A stretch of 64,000 nt of DNA from Aselliscus stoliczkanus (GCA_033961575.1 CM066733.1:133288421-133352420); one strand, 5' to 3'. Shown: positions 41,583 to 53,682, numbered from the stretch's first letter. The notes: a model not told the origin generated them from the letters alone. Numbers and translations are program-made.

Positions 41583-43800
41583 TCTTATCAGGTATATGAT
41601 TGGCAGGTATTGTCTCCCATTCAGTAGGTTGCCTTTCATTTTGTTGATGGTTTCTTTGGCTTCACAGGAGCTTTTTAGTTTGATGTAGTCCCACTTGTTT
41701 ATTTTTGCTTGTGTTGCCTTTGCTTTTAGTGTCAGATTCAGAAAACCTGAGCCATATCAAGGAGCTTACCACCTGTGTTTTCTTTTAGGAGTTTTATGGT
41801 TTCTGATCTTATGTTCAAGTCTTTAATCCATTTTGAGTTAATTTGTGTGTATGATGTAAGATAGTGGTCCAGTTTCATTCTTTTGCATGTGGCTGTCCAG
41901 TTTTCCCAACACCATTTATTGAAGAAACTGTCCTTTCTCCATTGTATATTCTTGGCTTCTTTATCATAAAGTAATTAAATATATGTGTGGATTTATTTCT
42001 GGGCTCTCTATTCTATGTGCCTGTTTTTATGCCAATACTATGGTATTTTAATTACTAGAGTTTTGTAACATAGTTTAAAATCAGGGAACATGATGTCTCC
42101 AGCTCCGTTCTTTTTTCTCAAGGTTGTTTTAGCTGTTTGGAGTCTTTTGTGGTTCCATACATACAAATTTTAGAATTGCTTGCTGTGTTTCTATAAAGGA
42201 TGCCTTTGGAATTTTGATAGGGATTTCATTGAATCTATAGATTGATTTTGGTAATATGGACATTAACAACATTAATTTTTCCAATCCATGAGCACAGAAT
42301 ATGTTTACATTTATTTGTGTGGATTTTTTAATTTTTTTTTTTCAATTGCAGTTGACATTCAATATTGCATTAGTTTCAGATGTACAGCATAGTGGTTAGA
42401 CATTTTTATACCTTACAAAGTGACCCCTCCCAATAAGACTTGCACACCCACCTGACACCATATGTAATTATTACGATATTATTGACTATATTCACTATGC
42501 TGTACTTTACATCCCCATGACTATTTTGTAACTGCCAATTAGTACTTCTTAACTCCTTTATCTTTTCACCCAGTCTCCCAATACCCCTCCCATCTGGCAA
42601 CCATCAGTTTGTTCTCTCCATCTATGAGTTTGCTTCATCTTCCTTGCTCATTTATTTTGTTTTTTAAATCTACATATAAGTATGTAGATTTTGGCATTTG
42701 TCTTTCTCTGTCCAGCCTATTTCACTTAGCATAATACCCTCTAGTCCAGCTATGTTGTCAGAAATAATAAGACTTCATTTTTTTTATAGCCAAGTAAAAT
42801 TCTGTTGTATATATGTACCACTTCTTGATCTATTGGTCTTTGGTTGGAGCATTTAATCTACTTACATTTAAAGTAATTATTGATAGGTAGGTGGTCATTA
42901 CTATTTTATTAATTGTTTTCTGATTGTTTTTGTAGTTTTCTCTTACTTTCTTATTCTCTTGCTCTCTTCTCTTGTATGATGTTGACTCTCTATAGTGTTG
43001 TGTTTGGATTCCTTTCTCTTTATTTCTCATATATCTCCTGCATATTTTTGGTTTGTGGTTACCATGTGCTTCATATATACAAGCTACGTATATAGCAGTT
43101 TAAGTAGATGGTCAGTTCAATTTGAACACATTCTGTAACCGCTAACATTTTTACTCAGCCCATACACATTTTTGTTTTTGTCATTATTTTTTACTTTTTT
43201 GTGTGAGTGTCTGTTTGTGTGTATGCCTTAATTTACTGTTATAATTACACATGATCATTTTACTTTTGCCTTTTAATCTTTGTACTAGTTTTAGTGTTGT
43301 TTTATCCACTGCTTTTATTATGTGCTTGCCTTTGTCAGTGAGAATTTTTTTCTTTGTGATGTTTTCTTATTTGTATATTTCATTTATTTTTCTTCTTTTT
43401 CTCGGAAAACCCCCTTTAACATTTCTTGTAATATTGGCTTGGTGGTGTAGAATTCATTCAGCTTTTTCTTGTCTGGGATTATTAGTGTGTTCTTACATTT
43501 CTTTTATTAATGTCTTATAGTTTTCAGTATATAGGTCTTTTACCTCCTTGGCTAAATTTATTCTTAGGTATTTTATTCTTTTTGATGCAGTTGTAAATGG
43601 GATTGTTTTCTTAATTTCTCTTTCTGATAGTTCTTTTTTTTTTAATGTATAGAAATGCCACAGATTTTTGTGTATTGACTTTGTATCCTGCAACTGTACT
43701 AAATTCATTTAATAGCTCTAATGGTATTTTTAAGAAGTCTCTAGGGTTTTTTATATGCAACATCATGTATCAATATTATAATATCATTTCTATATTTAAA
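41583..43800 (-). mobile_element. Mosaic of antisense L1 fragments
   Basis: 41583-42315 reads as antisense L1 ORF2 C-terminal region. 42316-42836 is an L1 3' end ('TTAGTTTCAGATGTACAGCA', 'CTTAGCATAATACCCTC'). 42837-43490 is the antisense 5' part of ORF2, and 43500-43740 is antisense reverse transcriptase region. The order is not that of one intact element, so at least two insertions or rearrangements are involved. All reading frames are broken. Confidence 0.8.
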
Positions 43801-44265
43801 AATCTTTTTGGTAGCTGATTCTTTTTATGAATAAATAGAAACTTTAATGTCCAGAGATGCTAAGCTGTGAAAGGTGAGATTTGAGTACTGAAGTCATTAC
43901 ACTTAAAATTAAACTAATTTTTTCTCATCTTTTAAAAAAATTGCATATCTAAAACTAGAATTTCAACTGGGTATCTTCAAGGTTCATGATTCTTGAACTT
44001 AGAACTGAAGCACACATATAGGAAAGTTATTCAATTCTGTCATCATGTACCTAATACCTGTAACTTTCAGGATATTGTGGAAATTCAAAGAAAACTAGTA
44101 GGAATCTTGCCTCCAAGGCCTTATAACCTAACAAGAAAGGCGGATGTGAATAAGAGCAAATTTGCAATCATACAGGGCACAGCTTAGAGTTATTGTGAAG
44201 GTCAATCCCAGCAAATGGCGGTAGCGGGAGGACCTGGGACCTGGAACTCCATCTGGAGAATTGAG

Positions 44266-44388
44266 GACAATTTTTTTTTCTTTTTTTTTTTTTTGAGGGC
44301 AGTGTCACTGGCCCTCATATGTGGGACCTGAACCGGGGCTGCTGGCTTCCCAAGCCAGCACTTAACCACCACGCCACTTGCCCGGCCC
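44266..44388 (-). mobile_element. SINE A, antisense, 17-bp TSD
   Basis: Poly(T), GAGGGCAGTGTCACTGGCCC ... GCCCGGCCC. A perfect duplication CCATCTGGAGAATTGAG lies at 44249-44265 and 44389-44405, so the insertion borders are certain to a few bases. Confidence 0.95.
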
Positions 44389-44960
44389 CATCTGGAGAAT
44401 TGAGAAAATGATTTAAAACACTAACATATAAGTTGTAACATTTTGCACTTTGTAAATTGGCTTATTATTTTAAAATGGCATTTGATGATATTTCTGTAAA
44501 CTGAGAAAATTTATTCAGATTAAATCAACAAATTTTATATGACGTTTCCATTATGCATAAGATGATGTACTAGATATAAGGTGTTACGAAGTTTGATAAG
44601 TTGCTTTATGACCTTGGGAAGTAATAAGTTATTTATATCAATAACTCTATAGAACAAGGCATATTAAAATTTTTATAAAAGAAGAATAAACAAAACATAT
44701 GAATAGCCACTAACCCTGCAAGGAATCATTACAATTATCATAAAATTATTATAACAGAATAATATATAATTATATAAATACATAAGTATTATATAATAAT
44801 TGATAGTGCAATAATTATCAGAGTAGGACATTTATTAAAAATACATTATTTTAAAGGTTCTATTGGATAAATGCTCTGAAAGTATTGAAGATAGGTTTAT
44901 GGAGTTGGGTCTTTATGTTTGCTTGAAACGAGTTCTGCTCTCTTAAACATAAAGGCTTTC

Positions 44961-45136
44961 GGGCTGGCCGAGTGGCTCAGTTGGTTAAGAGCTCTCTCAA
45001 GAGTGTGAGCTGAGCTCTGAGCAACAGCAGTTTGATGCCCAGCCCGAGCTGAGCTGCTGCTGAGCTGCCAACAGGTGGCACGATGGCTCAGCTAAAAAAA
45101 ATAAATTTAAAAAACCCACAAAAAACAAAACAAAGA
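44961..45136 (+). mobile_element. SINE B, 16-bp TSD
   Basis: Head GGGCTGGCCGAGTGGCTCAG, A box at 44973-44984, B box AGTTTGATGCC at 45029-45039, end GGCTCAGCT then A-rich tail. Duplication AAACATAAAGGCTTTC at 44945-44960 and 45137-45152. Confidence 0.93.
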
Positions 45137-45288
45137 AAACATAAAGGCTTTCTTTGTTCTCAGTATCACCTGAGCTACTTCTGCACCAATTAATAACTAT
45201 TTAAATTCTGGAAACAGTGAATATAGCTCTTTCTGAAAGAACCAGGTATACAGTTGACAGAAACAGTCTCATCATATAGGTATGCCTA

Positions 45289-45376
45289 GGGCCTGCCTAG
45301 TGGCGCGGTGGTTAAGCACTGGCTTGGGAAGCCAGCAGCCCCGGTTCGGGTCCCACATATGAGGGCCAGTGACACT

Positions 45377-45408
<32 letters not shown>

Positions 45409-45416
45409 ACCCAAAA
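45289..45416 (+). mobile_element. SINE A, 16-bp TSD
   Basis: A box TGGCGCGGTGG at 45301, B box GGTTCGGGTCC at 45343-45353, long poly(A) tail. Perfect duplication CATATAGGTATGCCTA at 45273-45288 and 45417-45432. Both polymerase III promoter boxes look intact. Confidence 0.95.
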
Positions 45417-46097
45417 CATATAGGTATGCCTATAGCTTCTTTTTTTATGTTTTATACCAGGTATTTATTCTAGGTTTAAGGTTTCTCCTAGTGCCAAAAT
45501 TCATCAGCCCTTATAAAGAGAAAGAGAATATGCCATAGAGAAAGTACTCAAAATGAAAATAATTTTTATGAACAGTTTTTGCATTTACGCCAACCCTTAC
45601 TTGTGAATTTTTTTAAATTACTATACTGGAAATGCCAATATAAACTTCATAACCCTAAAATTAGTGTCTAAATAGTACTGCAATGTGTTAATATGCACAT
45701 ATTTGTGAAATTCATAAAAGAAAAAGTAAGCAGAAAATGAATTTCACAGCTAGAGTCAATACGCACATAGGGTAGGCAATGAAACATTCAGGAGCACCAC
45801 TTTATAACTCTTCCAAATGAGAATTGGGGAACACATAGCCCATAAAACAACAAAATTCAAATAAAAAGCACCATTAGGATAACTGTGAATGCCTTTAAGT
45901 AATTATATAAAGACATTAAATAAACCCAGCATTTCATTATTAGGCACATTGTTAAGACTCTAAAATTTTCAAAAGCTGAATTTAGTTGCTCTATCTATAA
46001 AATTTAGCTTAATCATTTAGATTTCTATCCAGAAACACATATTACAATATCTCTAAGTATCAAAGTCAATATGCTAGCTCTTCACTGAAAGTCCTTT

Positions 46098-46234
46098 ATT
46101 TTCTTTTTCTTTTTCTTTTTCTTTTTTTTTTTTTTTTTTTTGAGGGCAGTGTCCCTGGACCTCGTATGTGGGGCCCGAATCGGGGCCACTGGCTTCCCAA
46201 GCCAGCGTTTAACCACCGCGCCACTCGTCTGGCC
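46098..46234 (-). mobile_element. SINE A, antisense
   Basis: Tail of TTTTC units and poly(T), then the family sequence in reverse complement, ending GTCTGGCC. Duplication CTGAAAGTCCTTT at 46085-46097 and 46235-46247. Confidence 0.95.
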
Positions 46235-46472
46235 CTGAAAGTCCTTTTTGAAACAAATCTGTCAGATTTTATTCAGTAATTGTATAACACATTTCAACTC
46301 TTCAAAAAGCAGTATTTGGGATTATTACACAGCATGGTGATTCACTCACAGATTATTCCCCATATGGATTCTCCCAACTGTACTTTCAGGTTTTTATATG
46401 CTAGTTTTTCATTATCTCACATAGCATACAGTGCTCGCTAAATGACAGTTGATAAAGTATTAATATTGTTTG

Positions 46473-46646
46473 TTTTTTTTGTTTTTTGTTTTTGTTTTTT
46501 TGTTTGTTTTTTTAGCTGAGCCATCCTGCTACCTGTTGGCAGCTCAACAGCAACTCAGTTCAGGCTGGGCAGAAAACTGCTGTTGCTCAGAGCTCAGCTC
46601 ACACTCTTTAGCAAGCTCTTAACCAACTGAGTCACTTGGGCGGCCC
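46473..46646 (-). mobile_element. SINE B, antisense
   Basis: T-rich tail, AGCTGAGCCATCCTGCTACC ... GGGCGGCCC. Duplication AATATTGTTT on both sides (46462-46471 and 46649-46658). Confidence 0.9.
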
Positions 46647-47280
46647 TAAATATTGTTTCAAATAAATTTATTTCTCTTGCATTATTGAATGTCTTTACCC
46701 TCTAGAGAGCTCCCTTGAGAATTTTTTTTTTCATTTAGCTTTATGTATGTCCTCAAATAAGAAAATTAGGCCTCCTTGTTTTCAAAAATGGCTTTCTAGC
46801 AGCACTTCTGAATTATTTTCTTGTTGATTAACAAATACCTAGATAGAAGTCCTAAATGACACTGTCATGGCTTGCTTTGGTATTTTAGAAAATATTGGCT
46901 ACCAATTAATACTGCAACTAGGCAGATATCTACCTGCCCATTTCAGACAGTAAATTTGAAATTGCACAAATAAAAAATACACATCATTATAACTAATTTG
47001 TTCCAAAACTTTTAAAACCCTCACAGTAAATGACAGTATATACTAAATGTTTTACACCTACAGGCTGCCATGAAAAATTAACTATGAGCTGGTTATCTTA
47101 TCTAGATTTATTTTTATTATTGAATATTTTTTTACATTGTCTGAGCTTATGTTCCAAAGGTGTGACAGGGCCAGAACTAGAGCGAAAGGGTGAGGCACTT
47201 ATCTCAGGCTCAAAATTTAAGAGAGTGCCAAATAACTCAGTTATCAAGATACATCATATTTTAACACAATATTTTTTCAT

Positions 47281-48260
47281 ATTTTATTTTATTTTATATT
47301 AGTTTCAGGTGTACAAAACAACATAGTGATTAGACATTTGTATTCCTCACGTATCAAGTGATAACCCTGATAAATCTATTCACATCTGACATCATACATA
47401 GTTATTACAATATTATTGACTATATTCCCCATGCTGTACTATATATCCCTATGACTACTTTTTAAAGTATAGTTGACATTCAATATTATTCTGTATTAGT
47501 TTCAAGTGTACTAAATCAAATAGGTTATGCATCTCTATGTTCACTGCAGCACTATTTACAATAGCCAACATATGTAAACAGCTGAAATGTCCATCAACAG
47601 ATGATTGGATAAAGAAATTGTGGTACATATATACAATGGAATATTACTTTGCCATAAAGAAAAGGAAATCTTTTAATTTTTCACAAGCTGAATTTAATGA
47701 TGCTATCTATAAAATTTAGCTGGACCTAGAGGATATTATGCTAAGTGAGATAAGTCAGACTGAGAAAGACAAATACCATATGATCTCACTTACATGTGGA
47801 ATCCAAAGAAGAATAAAAATGAACAAAACAGAAACTGACTCATACATACAGAGAACAAACTGATGGTTACTAGATGGGAGGGTGGTTGAGGAGGGTGAGA
47901 AAGGTGAAGGGATTAAGAAATACAAATTAGGGGCCAGCCGAGTGGCTCAGTTGTTTAAGAGTTCACTCAAGAGTGAGAGCTGAGCTCTGAGCAACAGCTG
48001 TTCGAGGCCAGCCCGAGCTGAGTTGCCGTTGAGCTGCCAACAGGTGGCAGGATGGCTCAGCTAAAAAAAAAAAAAAAAAAAAAAAAAGAAGTACAAATTA
48101 GTAGTTACAAAAGAATCACAGGGATGTAAAGTACAGTATAGGGAATATAGTCAATAATATAAAAACTATGTACAGTGTCAGATAGGTACTAGGCTTATAG
48201 GGGGGATCATTTCATAAATTATATACATGTTTCACACAATATTTTTTAAATAAAAATTAA
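47281..48260 (+). mobile_element. L1 3' fragments in head-to-head arrangement
   Basis: 47281-47520 is antisense L1 3' UTR ('TTAGTTTCAGGTGTACAAAA'). From 47530 the sequence switches to sense L1 3' end ('TTCACTGCAGCACTATTTAC', 'TTATGCTAAGTGAGATAAGT') and continues beyond the SINE B insertion to about 48260. The two arms carry overlapping parts of the same 3' UTR in opposite directions. Confidence 0.8.
47931..48087 (+). mobile_element. SINE B inserted into an L1 fragment
   Basis: GGGCCAGCCGAGTGGCTCAG ... GGCTCAGCT plus poly(A). Near-perfect duplication GAAATACAAATTAG / GAAGTACAAATTAG. The L1 3' sequence continues on both sides, so this SINE is younger than that L1. Confidence 0.92.
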
Positions 48261-48729
48261 GGCCAAGAAACAGTCAAATATTTAAATAAAGATCAAGAGA
48301 TCTACCTTCTGTCATGTTGGTGGACTGTTACCTGTTTGACTACAGGGTGAAAAAAATAAGTAGAGAAGAAGAGAACCTTGCTGTTTTCTTCTTTGGTTTA
48401 AGGACAAAATCAATCTAAACTTAATATTTTTAGGTCATAGCATCATTATTAATAATATTTTACTAACATCAAAATGATAATTTTAGTGATTACACATTAT
48501 TTCTTATCACTTGCATTTATTGTATGTAACTCATGTATGAGTATATAATATGTAACTCATATTTAAATCCATATACACATTTCACAAATTGTCCTAATCA
48601 TGTCACTTATGGAAATTTTTTTCTGGTCCAGGATTCAATTCAGGGTCATGCATTGCATTTAGTGCACAATGTCTGGTATCGGAGATTATGAAACAACACC
48701 TGAGGCCTTGTCTTCCATGATACTAACAG

Positions 48730-48903
48730 GTTTTTTTGTTTGTTTGTTTTTTGTTTTTTTTGGTTTTTTTTAGCTGAGCCATCCTGCCACCTGTTGGCAG
48801 CTCAACGGCAACTCAGCTCGGGCTGGCCTCGAACAGCTGTTGTTCAGAGCTCAGCTCGCATTCTTGAGCGAGCTCTTAACCAACTGAGCCACTCGGCCGG
48901 CCC
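48730..48903 (-). mobile_element. SINE B, antisense, 11-bp TSD
   Basis: T-rich tail followed by AGCTGAGCCATCCTGCCACC and ending GGCCGGCCC. Duplication GATACTAACAG at 48719-48729 and 48904-48914. Confidence 0.92.
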
Positions 48904-49999
48904 GATACTAACAGTTTTTAAGAATAGGCCAATTGCTTTGTAGTATCCTTTAACTGATGTTTCCTTTTTATTGAGATTATATGTGCATTTGGGGCAGGAA
49001 CAGTATATAGGCCGTGTTGTGTCCTCAATACATTACATCCGGAAGTGTAGGATATCTATCGGTTTCTCCCATCATTCATGATGTTAACTTTGATTACTTT
49101 GTGAAGATGGTGCCCCCTCTACATTTGTCCACTAAAATATTGCCCATGTTTTCCTTTCTAATTAATAAGTCATCTCTGAGAAGATACTTTGATATAATGT
49201 AATTATTCTGTTGCTTTTTTAAACTTTCGCTTAATAATTGTAGTATCCATTGAAGATTCTGGCCTGAATCAGTCATTACTAGGAAGGTTGAAAAATGGTA
49301 ATTTTCTAACTCTACTACTTAATCCACATTATTGATTGGCACTCTCTACAAGGAAGAGCTTTCCCTTCTCTTTATTTGTTTGCTTACTTACTTGATTACT
49401 ACCAGTAAGGACTTGCAGATTCCTCTTCCAGTCAATGTTTTATGATCCATTCTTCCACTAGCTATTTTCATGCTCAAATTTCCCCATATTTGCCCTTCAA
49501 GTTGTCTGTTCTGTTGTTTTTAAATGATCCTATTGTTTTTAAGCTCTCCCTTATTTTCTGGCACAACAAGAAGTTATAGTTCGTTGTGTACTTTGCCTGC
49601 CCCAGTCCTAGACTCAGCCATTTCACCAAAGTGGTCTGGCTCCTCTAGTGAGAAAATGTATTTAAAACACAAAATCAGAATGCTAGATATGCTCGTCTAT
49701 TAGGCATACTATATTGTTGCTTCTAGGCATACAATAAAATGTGCTCTTTTAAGTGCATAGTTAAATGAATTTTGACAGATTTATACACCCAGGATCAATG
49801 CTTGGTCTTCACTGTGCTTGATCTATTAGCATCATTTGTGACCTAGGAAGGATCACATCTTCCTTTCAGCATTGTCTTCCCTAGGCTTCCAGGCAACGAT
49901 GATACTCTTTGTTTTCATCTCCTGGGTACTCCTTCTTCTCAGTCTCTTTTGATCTTTTCTACTCTTCAAAACACCCTTTAAAGTTGAAGCACCACAGGA

Positions 50000-51110
50000 C
50001 TCAGATTTGGATGCTTTTCTTGTCTGTGTCTACCCATATTTCTGAAGTAATCGCATGTGACAACTCCTAAATTTGTATCTCTAACTCAGTCTTCTCCCTC
50101 AAGCTCTGGATTCTATATCTACTTATTTCTACTTGACATTTTCACCTGAATATCCAATGATTTCCAAATTCAACATGTGCAAAACTGAAATCCACCCCAT
50201 TCCTCTTGCACCTGCAGCCTTTCCCATCTCAGCTCCATTATCTTGGTTATTCAGGTGAACAACTTTGAGGTTCCCAAAACATATTCTGGATCTCTTCACT
50301 ACCCTCTCCACTGCAACCTTGACCCTGCCCCGCCCGCCATGGTCTGAGCAGCCATCATCTTTTGCCCATTATTTCAATGGCCTTAAAGCAGGATCACTGC
50401 ATCAAAACTTGCTTTTATATTCTTGCTTTTATAATTTTATATTATATCATGTTGCCAGGATGATCCTTTTTAAGTGTAAACATGATCATATCACTCTTCG
50501 GCTCAAAACTTCGCAGTGGTACCACATTTTACTCAGAGTACAGCTCCAGCTGTTGCAATGGCCTACAAGGCCCTATATAATTCTTATGCCCCTTTTGCTC
50601 TAGCCTCCTCTCTCACTCTTCCTTTTTTCTCTTGTCCCCATTCACACAGAACTCCTGCTGCTCCTCTCTCCTGCTGTCAGCATGCTAGGCATGATTCCCA
50701 CTCTAGGGTTAATGGCACTGGTCACTCGGTATGAAGGCATTTCCCCAGATATCTGCTTGGACAGTTCCTTCATCTACTCAAAGTTTTGATTAAATTGTCC
50801 TCAAATGAGGCCAACCCTGACAACCCCAACATAGAACTCTTAATCCCTCATTCCCTGCTTTCTTTTTTTTTTTTCACCCATTAGCTTTCTTTTTTTTTCC
50901 ACCCATTACACTAACATTAATCACCTTCTAACACAATTTTAAATTACTTCCTTTTTATGTTTGTTGCTTATTGTCCATCATTCTATTCTAGAATGTAAAC
51001 TTTATGAAGACAGGGATCTTTGCTCACTGGGGGATCTAGAACTAAAGGATCTTACCAAGTGTCTAGATCAGTGCCTGTCCCTTAGAAACACTAAAAGTAT
51101 TTTTAAAATA
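50000..51110 (+). repeat. L2 LINE 3' copy, about 1.1 kb
   Basis: Reads through the L2 3' part in the expected order: CAACATGTGCAAAACTGAAA, GATCATATCACTCTTCGGCT, AATGGCCTACAAGGCCCTAT and finally AATGTAAACTTTATGAAGAC. This is one of the longer ancient repeats in the window. Confidence 0.7.
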
Positions 51111-51194
51111 AACGAACCATTTGATCTTGTACTTTTATTTGATAAGCTGATAGAAACTAGTGAGGACTCACCAGTAGAATGGAGTCCACATATA

Positions 51195-51889
51195 CAGTCG
51201 TTCCCCTTATCCGTGGTGGATGCATTCCAAGGCACCCAGTAAATGCATGAAATTGTGGATAATACCAAATCCTATACATATTATGTTCTTTCCTATTCAT
51301 ACATACCTATAATAAGGTTTAATTTATAAATTAGGCACAGTGAGACATTAATATAATAAAATCAGTATAACAATATGTTATAATAAAAGTATATGTGTGA
51401 ATATGGTCTCTCTCAAAATATCTTATTGTATTGTACTCATCCTTCTTCTTCTTGTGATAATGTGATTTGACACAATGCTTATTAAGTCAAGTACTTTCAT
51501 CTTTTCTTCTAAAGTAAGCACTTTACAGTTTCTGTTTGATATATCCAAATTGCCAGCTTCACTCCTATGGGTCCATTATAAAGTAAAATAAGAGTTATTT
51601 GAATACAAGCACTGTGATACTTCAACAGTCTGATCACCGAGATGGCTACTAAGTGACTAACGGGCGGGGAGTACATACAGCATGGAGACTCCTGACAAAG
51701 GGATGATTCATGTCCTGGGTGGGATAAGACAGGACAGCGAGAGATTTCATCACGCTACTCGGAATAGTGTGCAACTCAAAACTTATGAATTGTTTATTTC
51801 TGGAATTTTCCACTTAATATTTTTGAACACCAGTTAACCATGGGTTATGGAAACTATGGAAAGCGAAACTGCAGATAAGGAAGGGACTA
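51195..51889 (-). mobile_element. Tigger-like (pogo) DNA transposon, internally deleted
   Basis: Inverted ends: CAGTCGTTCCCCTTATCCGT on the left and GCAGATAAGGAAGGGACTA on the right. Near 51480-51570 is the antisense of a Tigger transposase start region ('AAGCACTTTACAGTTTCTGT'). At ~0.7 kb it is far shorter than an autonomous element and has no open transposase frame. Confidence 0.7.
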
Positions 51890-52940
51890 TTTAATATTGT
51901 TAATATTCTTAATATTGATGTGTGCCTAAACACCTACTTCAGTTATCTCCATATATACTCACTTACCTCTTTCCTCACATGAAATCTAGATCCATTTTAA
52001 AATAAAAGAATTTTAATCAAGCAGCGTTTTCAGACAACAGTGAGTTTTGTCTGCTCTGCATTAAGCCTTTATATGCATAAAACAACCTAAGAAATAAACT
52101 GATGTTGGTCACTCACTGTCATTGGGGCATGCCACATTGCTAAGGAGGCCCTGGTCTATTGTTTTCTCTGCTTCTGGCATCCATTGTAATTTTGAATTCC
52201 ACAGAGGGAAAGGGGAGATGGGAAGAGGCATGAGAGAAATGAAAATTTCTTTATATATGAACAGTATGTTTTCCTACTAGACTGTTCAGTTGACTCCAGA
52301 TCCAAAATTGGCAGCAGATGTCACTTACATGGCCCTAGAGTGATTCATAGAATTTCAGTTGAGACAAGACATACCATGACAGGCATTCAAATAATGTGCT
52401 TGGGGTATTTCTGGACAATCATCACAATGTCAACCGTCAAGCTTTAAAAGGTACATGTGACATGAGCATTCAAATATCTCTACTGACAGGATCAGATTTT
52501 TATGGCCACCAGCAAAAGAGAATACACTCCATTAGAGAGTAAACACCCTCTCTGCTTCATGTCATGGGAATGTAGGTCAGTTTTATTGTTGAAATTATTG
52601 ATTCCTTTGCCATTATTGTTCCTGGGACATTAGGAAACATTTCCTCGTGTCTAACCAAGTGTATTTTCAACTCTTCTAATTCAGGTGAAGGATTTGATTA
52701 GACTAGAGTGAGTTTAGGATAAGAACCGGATCTAAATTTTGGAACCTCGGTTCCAATATAGCAGAAAAAAAGCTTAACTGTTCCTTTAAAAGCATGCCGA
52801 GGTATGCAGATTTCACTGACTAAACATATCCTCATCATTAATAAGAAAATGAAGTTTTTAGTGCATATACTTTATGTCTTCCAAAATTACATTTGGAAAT
52901 ATGTCAATATTTTTTATATATTTATTTATTTATTTATTTA

Positions 52941-53041
52941 TTTTTCTTTTTTTTTTTTTGAGGGCAGTGTCACTGGCCCTCGTATGTGGGACCGACCGAA
53001 CCCTAAGCCAGCGCTTAACCACCGCGCCACTCGTCCGGCCC
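52941..53041 (-). mobile_element. SINE A, antisense, internally deleted, nested in A-long tail
   Basis: GAGGGCAGTGTCACTGGCCC present, then an internal deletion around the B box (GGGACCGACCGAACCCTAAG), ending CGTCCGGCCC. It sits between the A/T-rich tail and the body of the antisense A-long element at 53056-53484. Confidence 0.85.
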
Positions 53042-53055
53042 TATATGTTTATTTT

Positions 53056-53484
53056 TAAAGATTTTTATTGGGGAATTGGGGAAGGGGAACAGACAAAAGT
53101 TGCTGTCCTTTTGTTCTTCACTCTAGTTGTGGAGGACGTTGTTTCATCGGCCCATGTTGGTATCAACATTGTGCTCTTCCCGGCTGAGGCAGATGTGTCT
53201 CCGGCCTCTGGACTGCCATTCACAGCAGCTATTGGCAGCTCACTCCACCTGCCAGCCGCTCAGGCTGACTGCCTGCCACTCACTGTAGCCTATGGCAGCC
53301 CACTGCAGCAGGGGCTGCAGCTATGCCGGCCCCAGGGACTCACAGCAGCCCAGCTCCAGGTGGAGCTGTTGTTCACTATCTTAGCTGTAGAGGGCAGTGT
53401 CACTGGCCCTCATATGTGGGATCCCATCCGGGGCCGCTGGCATTCCAAGGCAGCTCTTAAACAACACGCAACTCGGCCGGCCCC
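53056..53484 (-). mobile_element. SINE A-long, antisense
   Basis: AAAGATTTTTATTGGGGAAT start, TTGTGGAGGACGTTG, private middle, and SINE A head at 53393-53484. The outer flanks TCAATATTTTT (about 52903) and TCAACATTTTT (about 53486) suggest that the original duplication encloses both this element and the nested short SINE. It ends about 200 bp before a PDE7B acceptor site. Confidence 0.88.
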
Positions 53485-53682
53485 TCAACATTTTTAATAA
53501 ATGTAATGTATAATATCAATTTTGTTCTACAAGAATTTCAAATGTACAGTTAAGTAGACTATATTTAAGAAAGCATTGAGACCATCTTTAAAATTTCTCT
53601 CCTTTTAATACACTGCATTTTTACACAGTGGAGAAAATCGGACTTTTTAAATATATAACTTGGAACTTGATTACTTTCACAG

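Larger units (their letters stand above)
16436..53682 (+). other. PDE7B: PDE7B 37.2-kb intron
   Basis: Bounded by the GTGAGT donor and the CACAG acceptor of phase-matching exons. Its content is transposable elements and unique AT-rich DNA. In stretches such as 16440-18850, 20160-25650, 29050-31090, 31600-36730, 37580-38900, 39140-41560 and 49000-50000 I see only small or degraded repeats, simple repeats and no supported gene. Short open frames there are not conserved proteins that I recognise. Confidence 0.85.

Noticed and set aside
43251..43520. 89-codon hydrophobic ORF resembling a membrane protein
   Set aside because: T-rich antisense L1 sequence gives artificial Phe/Leu-rich peptides.
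45289..45416. tRNA gene call from A and B boxes
   Set aside because: The boxes belong to a SINE; there is no cloverleaf-compatible acceptor stem, and a poly(A) tail and target duplication are present.
52874..53497. 207-codon + strand ORF, the longest in the window
   Set aside because: It runs through the nested antisense SINE A and A-long elements; the peptide is translated repeat, and parallel frames occur in the other A-long copies.
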